Source: Rosa chinensis
Lineage: Eukaryota > Streptophyta > Magnoliopsida > Rosales > Rosaceae
NCBI RefSeq assembly: GCF_002994745.2
Contig: NC_037094.1
Location: forward strand, 64,264,639-64,328,638
Direction: 5' to 3'
DNA length: 64,000 nucleotides
The notes below the pieces were generated by a model. It made no database searches. It saw only the letters and a list, made by a program, of their open reading frames with translations, and was not told the DNA's origin. Made by a program: the position numbers and the translations under genes. Shown here piece by piece: positions 55,707 through 64,000 of the stretch. Position 1 is the stretch's first letter. Every line of letters begins with the position of its first letter.

Positions 55707-57452
55707 GAGAAAAATTAAGCTACCGTCCCCAAACTATGCTGCCAAGGCCAATTTGATATCCGAACTCTCAAAAGTATCAATGTGATACCCAAACACATAT
55801 TTTGACACCAACGTGATACTTCCGTCCAAAATTTCTGACGGCGCCGTTTCTTTGCTGACGTGGCAAGCACGTGAAGACCAAAAACAAAGAAAAAGACCAA
55901 TTTGCCCTTTTCTTTTGTTAATTGTTTTTTTTTTCCTTCTTCTTTATCTTCTTATTCTCTTCTTCTCAGATGATCTGGGACTTCAAAAAACAGAAAGAAA
56001 ATATCAGGGGGACTCGTGAGGGAGAAAAAGAACGCGCCCCACGCGCGAGAGGAAAAAAGAAAGGAAATTCGGAGGAGGGCTTTCTCTCCCGGCCTATTGT
56101 CGATGGATCCTCCGTCGCTGCGTTCCCGTCTGGGAGAGGAGGCTGTTTGTTAAGCTGTGGAGGGGTGCCAAGGATGCGGCGTGGCTCTGGGTAGGTGGCT
56201 GGGATGTTGTGCCGGTTTGGGCGGATCGATTTCGATCCGCCATCTCGGTTCATGGGTGACGGTTGCGGGGGTGCTGCGGCGGATCTCGGGGCTCCGGCGG
56301 TGGCTTCTGACGTCATCGCCCCTGCTTGTTGGCTGTGGCCGTTCGGATCTGGTGTTGGTGGGGCCGATCCCGATGGGATCTGACTCGATCTCTGTCTTGG
56401 ATCTGCTGCGGGTGTTCAGATTAGTGTAGGGGTGTCTTGCGGCGTGTTAGGGCGGTGCTGCGACGGAGGTTTTCGGGTTGGCGCTGTTTTGACGCGTGGT
56501 GATGGCGTGGTGTTAGTTTTCTGGAGCTTGCCGGCTATTCATGTAAATTTATGCTTTTATTGCACCTGTGAAAAATTTTGTTCAGACCGACGAGGATTTC
56601 TTTGACAAATTGATTGATGATGATGACATTGATTTTTCTGGGTATTAACATAGTTCTGTAGCAAAGGTTGAGCTTGATGTGGTTTAAGATATTTTGAAAT
56701 TGAGTATATCGGATGTAGGCACCAGTGGCAAGAACAAGGTTGAATCTTTGACTCATGGGGAAGATATTCCTACATGAAACCCAGGAAGCATGAATCTTTG
56801 ACTCAAATTTCAAGGCTTTATTTGGCAAATAATCAGAAATAAGTCCCAAAAGCGCTGTTTAAAGTTCAAACAAAAACCCAGAAAACAGAAATGAATGAAA
56901 ATAAGTAAATAAAAAGTTAAAAACACGACTGGTAATTAAAGCAGAGGAAAGAACAAAAATCCAGAAACTGAAACTTGAATCGGAGCTCAGAAATGGACAG
57001 ACAACACATATATGGAGGTGATAGATAGGATTATGTCGGAGATAAGATTGAAGAGAGGAGAGAGCTAAAGTAAAGCGAAGAAAGGAAGAGGTGAATCTGA
57101 GTTATGATTGGAGGTCGTGTTGGGAAGAAGAAGAAGAAGAAGAAGAATTGGAGTGGGAGGAGGTAGTGTTGGAAGAAGAAGAAGAATTGGAGTTGGGAGA
57201 GAGAGCTCTGTTCATGGTTTCGTTCCTTTTTTTTTTTTTTTTAAATTAGCTAGTAGTGAAAGACTATTCTGCCCTTCATAAAAAAAAATTTGTCTCCACG
57301 TCAGCAAAGAAACGGCGCCGTCAAAAATTTTGGACGGAAGTATCACATTGGTGTCAAAATATGTGTTTGGGTATCACATTGATACTTTTGAGAGTTCAGG
57401 TATCAAATTGGCCTTGGCAGCATAGTTTGGAGACGGTAACTGAATTTTTCTC
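55707..57452. mobile_element. MULE in intron 1 of the NIP pseudogene
   Basis: A 9-bp duplication TATATAATA (55698-55706 and 57453-57461) flanks the element. Terminal inverted repeats of about 160 bp start GAGAAAAATT and include CAAACTATGCTGCCAAGGCC and GGCGCCGT. The interior has a GC-rich block (56020-56540) without recognised domain and a (GAA)n tract (57127-57150). No transposase is visible, so it is non-autonomous. Confidence 0.93.
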
Positions 57453-58356
57453 TATATAATATATATCATCGATATGATTTGTAACATGATGCCTCAATTC
57501 TTTGTGTGAATAGATGTTGGCAGAGCTAGTGGGAACATACGTTCTTGTATTTATGGGGTGTGGGGCTGCTCTTGTCAACATAACACATCCTCTTACGAGA
57601 CTATGGGCATAGCAATGGTATGGGGTCTTCTTTTGATGGCACATAGTATGGGGTCTTCTTTTGATGGCACATACTTATACAGTTGGGCAGAGTCTCTAGT
57701 TGCCATTTGAATCCTGCTGCTTCTATTGCCTTGGCTGCCGATCGCAAATTTCCATACAAACATGTAAGACTTCTATTCCGAAAAAGTATACCATGTCATA
57801 CAACATGTCATGTCATACTACACGAAAAATATGTCATAAGTTTAAAGTGTAATATTCCCAGTAAAGATCATTATCTTTTGATCAATATATGAGTTGAAAT
57901 TTTGTGTTTCATTTCTAACCCCATGTCGAGACAAATCCAGACAATCCAGACTCTATCTCATTGACTTAGTCCAAAACCTTTTGGTTTTTCTAATTTTCTT
58001 TAAACTTGGTGTTATATAGGTACCTATGTATCATTGTCACAGATGACAGCTGCAACACTAGCAAGCTCGACTCTGAGGCTGTTGTTTCAAGACAATATTA
58101 ACGTGACAGTGACTCTCTACTCTGATTCAACAACTCACCTACAAGCCCTCGTCTGGGAATTCATAGCCACTTTTATACTGATGTTCACCATTTGTGGTGT
58201 AGCCACTGATCACAAAGCGGTATGTAGGGTATCATCAACTTTGTTTTCCTTCTATTTTGCTTGAAAAAGCACTGCTAACTCCATTCTTGACTGATAAAAG
58301 CAGAGCAAGAACTTATCTGGAGTTGCAATAGGTGTTACAGTTCTGTTCAATGCCAC

Positions 58357-59593
58357 TAGGCCTGGCATTTAAACCCATAACCCGCACTATACCCGTACGC
58401 TAAAAACCCGCACAAACCCGCCCGTTTATTAATCCGGGCTAAAAAAAGCCCGCACTCAAAAAACCCGCAAATTAACGGGTTTTGCGGGCTAAATCCATTG
58501 GAACCCGTTGGAACCCGTTAACTAAAAATCATTCCCAAAAACCCATTTCCCATTACCCATACGGGTTCTTTTTTTTTTCATTTTTTTTTCAACCAAGGCA
58601 TTTTTATAATTTTTCTTATTCCCCATGATGATCCGACAGTTTGATCTTCGTATAATTGTGAAAAGACTATTCAAAAGGAGATCTGTGAGGATTCGACCGT
58701 TGGATCGTCGTATAATTTTGTGAGGATGATTCTAAAGACGATCTGGGACGATCCAACCGTTGGATCTTCATATAATTGTGTAAAGATGATTCAAAAGGTG
58801 ATCCATGAGGATCCGACCGTTGGATCGTCATATAATTTTGTGAGAATGATTCTAAGGGCGATCCGGGACAATCCAACCGTTGGATCTTCGTATAATTTTG
58901 AGAGGATGAACCTAAGGGCGATTCGTGAGGAACTGACCGTTGGATCATCGTATAAATCGGTAAAGATGATCTTCTAGGTGATTTGACCGTTGGATCTTCG
59001 TATAATTTTGAGAGTATGAACCTAAGGGCGATCCGTGAGGATCTAACCGTTGGATCATCGTATAAATCAGTAAAGATGATCTTCTCGGTGATCTGACAGT
59101 TGGATCTTCGTATAATTTTGAGAGGATGAACCTAAGGGCGATTCTTGAGGATCCGACCGTTGGATCATCGTATAAATCGGTAAAGATGATCCTTTAGGTG
59201 ATCTGTGAGGGTCCGACCTTTGGATGGTCGTATAATTGTGATTTGTAAATTATTTTTTGTCAAAAAAGGAAAGGAAAAAAAATCTAAAAAGATAGAAAAT
59301 AAAAAATTTCAAAATAGATAACCAAAAAAGTTCATATAAAGAAAATGGCAAATGAGGGGGGGTATATATATAAGTCTTAATTGATTTTAATTGCTTTGAT
59401 AAAAAGTTTTAAAAAAAATTAAAAAAAATGTTTACGGGTTTTAACGGGTTCCAATGGAAAACCCGCAAACCCATCGGGTTTGGCCCGCGAAACCCGTTAA
59501 GCTAACGGGTTCTTACCGGGTCGGCCCGTTAAAAACCCGACCCGTTAAGAACCCGCACCATACCCGCACTATACCCGCACGTTGCCAGGCCTA
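58357..59593. mobile_element. Non-autonomous hAT element in exon 4 of the NIP pseudogene
   Basis: An 8-bp duplication AATGCCAC (58349-58356 and 59594-59601) and ends TAGGCCTGGCA / TGCCAGGCCTA define it. Inside both ends are clusters of ACCCGC / GCGGGT words (subterminal repeats), and the centre is a 60-bp tandem array. No transposase. The target exon reads through cleanly if the element is ignored. Confidence 0.95.
58640..59215. repeat. About 60-bp tandem array inside the hAT element
   Basis: Roughly nine to ten diverged units built on CCGTTGGATCTTCGTATAAT followed by a GATGATTCTAAGGGCGATCC-type half. Units alternate between subtypes ending in AATTTTG and AAATCGG. The open frames across it are repeat artefacts. 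Confidence 0.88.
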
Positions 59594-59953
59594 AATGCCA
59601 CGGTTGCTGGGTAAGAATCTTTTACAATTTGGATCATTGAAGAACAATGATGATACTAACATTCGCCTTACATTACTAGTTAGCTCATTTTTTGCAACTC
59701 ACATGAGATGAGAATTACACATATACACATTCGATGATTCTGCAGGCCAATCACTGGAGCTTCCATGAATCCGGCGAGGAGTTTTGGCCATGCTACTGTT
59801 ACTAGTATTTATAAGAATCTTTGAGTCTATCTTTTAGCTCCTATTCTCGGGGCGCTTGCTGCTACTGCATTGTATAGTGTTTTTCGGGTCTGAGCCAGTG
59901 AAATCTGATCCAAATGACAAAACACTTCCACCAGTATGGAGTTCAGTCAGAGA

Positions 59954-61217
59954 CTTTTTTTTATTTTAAGAAGGGCTAAATACTGATTACTACCTTATAG
60001 TTTGGATCCAAAATCAATTCAGTCCCTGAACTTCTAATTTCATCAAGAACACCCCTGCACTTTTAATTTTGATCTAATAGGTCCAATTTATTAGTCTTCC
60101 GACAATTGAGTCATTTAACTTATTGACGTGGCTCATATATGGCCTATGTTTTATGATGTGGTATTGAGGTGGCCTGCATAGTCAATTTAGGAGTGAGATC
60201 CACTATTAAAAATCTATCAAATAAATAGTTTTTCAACAAATAATCCAACTATAACTTGAACCCATAACAGAATAATAACGAATTGGACCTATTAGATCAA
60301 AATTGAAAGTGCATGGGTTTTTTTGATGAAATTAGAAGTTTAGGGACTGAATTGATTTTGGACCTAAACCACAGAGTAGTAACTAATATTTAGCCCTTTT
60401 AAGAAAGTATATAATTTCATTACTTATCAATAGCCAGAAGGCACGTACATCAGATGCTGTCTCATACCAAAATCCTAAATGGCACAAGCGGCCAAGCAAA
60501 AGACAAGTGACCCTCACTGTTAACACATACGCTCACTTATTGAGCCTAAACAACAAGAAATCAAGTCCTCACTACTAGCCTCTCTTTGAATAGTAAATTT
60601 AGTCGCCTAGAGACCTCAATTGGTATACAACTAGAGAAAACTAAGAAGAAAGTAGTAGAAGACCAAATTCCTAGTAGTAGGCAAGAAGACCAGTAAAGCC
60701 TTCCTTTGCCCTTATCTCTAGGGCTAGAAACAACATAATTGCACAAAACATCTTGCACTACTGGATCCCAAATCCAAGCCCATAGAGAAATCTAGCCCAA
60801 CAGAAGGGTGAAGTGGGCCCCATAGCAGCCCAAACTCCTGGAGAGCGGAACACCCAACGTCGGGCACTCGAATACAGCCACAATCTGTCACTCGCCTCTG
60901 GTGTTATCTGCACCCAAAACATCGACCAGAAAAAACAGCCTCCTTGGATTATCGACTTCGGCGCCGACGGCATCAAGACCACCATCGCTGGCTACTTCAA
61001 CAACGGCACCGCCAGCAACAATCCCAAACACCAGATCAAGATCCAGCCGCCACTCTGCACAACTACAGCCAACAGTCCAGTTCCACCATCGAAGATCCGC
61101 CAATCCCTGTAGGAAGGAAGGCGCTGCCCGAGCCCAAACCCGGATCTCCTCCCCTGACCACGGAAACGTCCCTGCCGTGGTTGCAGCCCAAAGTTGTTTT
61201 TTGTACGAAGAGGAAGA
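59954..61217 (-). mobile_element. LINE-derived retroposon in the last NIP exon
   Basis: A 14-bp target duplication AGTTCAGTCAGAGA (59940-59953 and 61218-61231) flanks it, and on + it begins with a T run (tail, left side), so it lies on the minus strand. The 3' tail (60406-60720) is the same family as at 29866-30875 and 54600-54950, preceded by the ORF1-end words SPRDKGKG. The 5' part (60790-61200) is GC-rich and not recognised as ORF1. A MULE-type MITE (59973-60396) has inserted into its poly(A)/T tail. Confidence 0.88.
59973..60396. mobile_element. MULE-type MITE within the LINE tail
   Basis: A 9-bp duplication TTTTAAGAA (59964-59972 and 60397-60405) flanks it. Ends GGGCTAAATACTGATTACTA and its inverse form arms of about 140 bp (with TCAATTCAGTCCCT and ATTGGACCTATTAGATCAAA). 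It is 424 bp and non-coding. This is the youngest layer of the nest. Confidence 0.93.
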
Positions 61218-61290
61218 AGTTCAGTCAGAGATTTGGCAATACAACAATGTCGTAAAGTTGACGTGGTGCTGCCAAAGAAAATGGATTTAT

Positions 61291-62364
61291 TCCTTATCCA
61301 TAGTTCTAGTAAGACTTGTGAGCTTCAAATGGGGGCTCATAGCCCTTATAGTAGAACTCGATCTCATCCATGTATCCTCACAAGAGTTCGATTCTTGTTA
61401 TCCCCCTCTCTATGGGTCTTACATTTCCTTCACTGAACAAAGAAAATATTAATTAATAAGATTCACTTCCATTCCATTTTGCTTCTTTCATATAGGACGA
61501 GGACCATATCAAATTCAATGCAACATTCAATCATCTAGCTCATCTCTTTCAGCTCAACAATTCACAAAGATTAAAGACTTGTGTGAGCAGTTTCAAATTA
61601 ATAAACCAGTGTAGTTTTACACCTAAAAGACTACATCAATAAGGAAAACGTGAAAAATATTATGATAAGATATTTACTAATGAAAGTAACAAGGAAAAGA
61701 AGAGAAAACCAGTGTATTCAATGACTACATATCTTATTTCACTCACTTCCTTTATTACAACATTCTATACATAGAACTACATTATGGTAGAACAAGAAAT
61801 GAATAGCTAATAAGCGGCCTGTATTAATTAGAAACATATCACACACAGGATGTCTACTGGTGTTGAGGTCACTCGGAGAGGAGAAAGGGGTCCAAGTTCA
61901 GTCTAGAATTAAAGTTCAGCTTCCCCAATTAATAGGACTTGATGCCGATGCCAGCGCATCATGATGCCGATGCCAGCGCATCATAATGCCGATGCCTCAG
62001 CAATTTTTATCCTATTACAGCCATATGTTTTACCTGAAAAAGAAAAAAATAGAGTGAAGAGGGCAATACTAAAAGAATTTGTGTGCAGGCCTGTAACAAA
62101 TTGGCATTCACTTATTGCTTTGTGAACATCTGATACATAATTTCAGAACTACACAACTCAAGAAATTTGTGTAATGCATACATAACCAGAGAACCATATT
62201 CCATGTTAGTAAGAGGCTGAAGGGAAGTTTCTTGAAGCTGAGCTTCTCAACTGATTTGGCAAGAGGAAGGTGTTAAAAAGGCTGTGGATAACAAAGAACT
62301 CAACAATCTGTTTATTACGTGTTAAGAAAAGCTAATGCATTTTGGGTGAATTGTTTAAGTGTTC
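61291..62364. other. Intergenic and probable CRY1 3' region
   Basis: No gene recognised. 61941-61996 contains a short tandem repeat of GATGCCGATGCCAGCGCATC with a 24-22 bp period. 62030-62364 probably includes the 3' untranslated region of CRY1. Confidence 0.5.
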
Positions 62365-63144
62365 TTACCCAGTTTGTGATAGCCGCCTCCAATTCATTAT
62401 TTGGTGAGACTGAGGATGTCTTTGCAAGTAAGAACTTGTTGCAATGCCATTCTCATCACTCACAAACTGCTCCGAGTAGCTAGAAGTTGAAGGAGACCAA
62501 ACTGGAACTACACCTCCATCCCTCTCTCTCCTAGTACTGCTGGAAGATTCTGCACTGGAATCTTCAACAACAAATTGCAGGGTTAGGGCAGTATTGGGTT
62601 GTGGTGGAGTGTTGTTATGATTAGGCTGAAAACCCTCTTGGTTTAATGTGTCTCTCCTTGATTCTTGATCCCCAGTAACATTTGTAGGCACTTCCGCTCT
62701 GCTCGGAAGATCTACAGAACTTTCTTCCTCTTCAACTCGCACAAGAGAAGTAGTTATACTAGGGACCATCTGATCCTCATAGCGTCGAGTTGGAGGGGGA
62801 GGGTTATTCCTCACCTGTTCATGACTATCCTCCATTTGTATGTCTTGAGGAAAGGCAATGGGGGTTGATTCAGAAGACTCTCCGAGACCTTCTTCAGTTC
62901 CATTCTCAACAGCTGCTCTTTCATGCTGCCACATTTCTGTTAATGCTTCTTGCAACCTGGTTTTTGCTGCATCTATTCCTACAATAGGAAGAGGATAATT
63001 TGATCCTAGTTCAATTCCAGCTGCCTGGAGTACAGATTCTGGCGCATTCCATGGGTGGTGTATCCAGTCAGTTGGTAGCCTGGCAAGTTCAGGAAGCCAT
63101 CGTCGCACATATTCTCCATGTGGATCAAACTTGTAACCCTCAAA
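62365..63144 (-). CDS. CRY1: Cryptochrome 1, last coding exon (partial gene)
   Basis: CRY1 is a flavin blue-light receptor acting in the nucleus and cytosol to control seedling growth. This exon encodes the last 259 residues of about 680. The end of the photolyase-like domain (YKFDPHGEYVRRWLPELARL, TDWIHHPWNAPESVLQAAG) is followed by the C-terminal extension with the DAS hallmarks: DQMVPS (exon residues 124-129), the acidic EEEESS, and SSAESSSSTRRERDGG. It ends in NWRRLSQTG, the conserved CRY1 tail. The exon starts after an AG at 63145-63146 and ends with TAA at 62365. It is intact. The rest of the gene lies beyond position 64000, and the upstream intron holds a fold-back fragment and a Helitron. 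Confidence 0.95.
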   Translation of the reverse strand, partial: FEGYKFDPHGEYVRRWLPELARLPTDWIHHPWNAPESVLQAAGIELGSNYPLPIVGIDAAKTRLQEALTEMWQHERAAVENGTEEGLGESSESTPIAFPQDIQMEDSHEQVRNNPPPPTRRYEDQMVPSITTSLVRVEEEESSVDLPSRAEVPTNVTGDQESRRDTLNQEGFQPNHNNTPPQPNTALTLQFVVEDSSAESSSSTRRERDGGVVPVWSPSTSSYSEQFVSDENGIATSSYLQRHPQSHQIMNWRRLSQTG

Positions 63145-63378
63145 CTGCAGAAATCAAATCAATAAAAAAACTGGTCACTAGTAAAAACCTTTAATATGGC
63201 ATAAATCCTCTCGGGAAAAGAGGGGCAAAAATCAAACCGTGTCTAAACTTTTTCTATGAGAAAAAAAATTGTAGTCCTATGATGTGCGCTGACAGAAAAG
63301 TGCACTAGATTTAATTCATAGCTGCTGGATCAGGACCACTAAAATATCCAGCTGAAACATATATATATATATATATAC

Positions 63379-63579
63379 AGGGCCCTTCTAGTAAGGGATC
63401 CCTTTTTTTGGTCTTTTATAGGGATAGGCATTAGACCAACTTTTAGATCATATTTTCACATCTTAACCATTCAGTTTTTAGGTCCTAATGTATAGATCAC
63501 TTCTGCAAATTTTCAGCCAAATTGGTGATCGTTAAGGTATCCAAAACTGCATTTTACACGAATGGACCGAATCTGTCTA
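63379..63579. mobile_element. Half fold-back element (type III) in a CRY1 intron
   Basis: From AGGGCCCTTCTAGTAAGGGA to GAATGGACCGAATCTGTC it matches one arm of element c in the ankyrin intron and is likewise preceded by a (TA)n tract (63360-63377). The second arm is missing and the sequence passes straight into the Helitron start. Confidence 0.88.
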
Positions 63580-63880
63580 TCTATACTATACTATTATTAA
63601 GAGAAGAGGCTTTGTTAGCCAAAACTAAAAATTTTGACAGATTTAACCCTGAAAGATTAAAAAACTTTGACAACAAATTAAATCACAAGGGTAAATAGGA
63701 CAATTATAAAATAGATTTTATTAAGAAAATTGAAAAGAAATTATCCCACAACCTCCCATTTTCTCTCCCACTATTTTTTCTCTGCAATAACTACCCACTA
63801 AATCTATTTTCTTTTGCAGATAACTTTTTTTTTACAATTAAAATTTTTCTTACACATGCAGAGCATGTGTTGGAGACTAG
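63580..63880 (+). mobile_element. Small non-autonomous Helitron
   Basis: It starts TCTATACTATACTATTATTA (preceded by A at 63579) and ends CTAG (63877-63880, followed by T). Just before the end is a hairpin ACACATGC-AGA-GCATGTGT. A 5' TC, a 3' hairpin plus CTRR and insertion between A and T without duplication are the marks of a Helitron. 301 bp, non-coding. Confidence 0.85.
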
Positions 63881-64000
63881 TATTAATGAAATTAAACTAT
63901 ATACAATCTTGGAAATGCCTAATTGCAAAATATAGCATAGAAAGCATGCATGGATTTCCATTGTTAATATTTAGGAAAAGTTTGCAGATGCAGAGGCACA

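Larger units (their letters stand above)
55201..61290 (+). pseudogene. NIP-type aquaporin pseudogene with nested insertions
   Basis: The parent is a nodulin-26-like intrinsic protein, a six-helix channel for water and small neutral solutes. Exon 1 (55201-55319) gives the cytosolic N-terminus. Exon 2 (57514-57763) has MLAELVGTYVLVF and the first NPA box (CHLNPAASIALAADRKFPY). Exon 3 (58020-58219) has TAATLASSTLRLLF and a membrane segment. Exon 4 is 58304-58356 plus 59602-59610. Exon 5 (59746-59953, resuming at 61232) has the second box GASMNPARSFG. Lesions are a frameshift near 55295, a 28-bp tandem duplication and frameshift in exon 2 (about 57600-57665), a hAT insertion in exon 4, a TGA in exon 5 (near 59824) where the family usually has Trp, a further frameshift near 59890, and a LINE-type insertion in the C-terminal codons. 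Intron 1 holds a MULE. It cannot make a channel. Confidence 0.88.

Noticed and set aside
58667..58977. Two frames, one per strand, of repeated Ser/Pro or Asp/Ser peptides
   Set aside because: Both are translations of the 60-bp tandem array in the hAT element.

Overview
This window is nuclear DNA of a flowering plant, most likely a eudicot. The evidence is multi-exon genes with GT-AG introns, plant-type gene families (cryptochrome 1, clade-type PP2C, ankyrin-PGG protein, NIP aquaporin) and a dense mix of CACTA, MULE, hAT, Helitron, Ty1-copia and LINE elements. The style of the repeats would fit a woody or herbaceous Rosaceae, but that is a guess and no species can be named from the sequence alone.

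Host genes are few. (1) An ankyrin-repeat/PGG membrane protein on + (28462-36431, six exons, reading frame intact over 657 codons). (2) A PP2C phosphatase on - (42519-38396, five exons, one apparent 1-nt deletion in exon 2). (3) A NIP-type aquaporin pseudogene on + (55201 to about 61290) broken by point lesions and by three nested insertions. (4) The last coding exon of CRY1 on - (63144-62365), whose upstream exons lie beyond the window end.

Most of the rest is mobile DNA. 824-4092 is a CACTA element that carries a broken IMP dehydrogenase copy. 7371-8959 is a MULE with a small Lifeguard-like fragment. 9035-10153 and 19981-21228 are related poly(A)-tailed retroposons. 10977-14695 is a nearly complete hAT element with its transposase. 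15468-16956 is an inverted-repeat element holding two minisatellites and a receptor-kinase scrap. 17780-19800 is a scrambled LINE. 21259-28155 is a Ty1-copia element (coding on -) with identical 207-bp LTRs. 44060-45485, 51166-54950 and 59954-61217 are LINE pieces or LINE derivatives. 55707-57452 is another MULE, 58357-59593 a non-autonomous hAT, 46586-46992 a Tourist-like MITE and 63580-63880 a small Helitron.

The points most worth a second look are these. In the copia element the gag stop codon TAG straddles a predicted 5' splice site, so removal of a 380-nt intron would remove the stop and put gag in frame with pol. Intron 5 of the ankyrin gene is packed with eight fold-back elements, each bounded by (TA)n, most of which share an inner core but carry different ends. 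The NIP pseudogene gives a clear order of insertions through its target-site duplications. A set of LINE derivatives carries part of ORF1 joined directly to the LINE 3' tail. An antisense LINE at 51776-54471 is bracketed by direct repeats of about 375 bp.

The long stretches 6150-7040, 14704-15460, 43060-44050 and 46996-51150 show nothing recognisable by reading alone.
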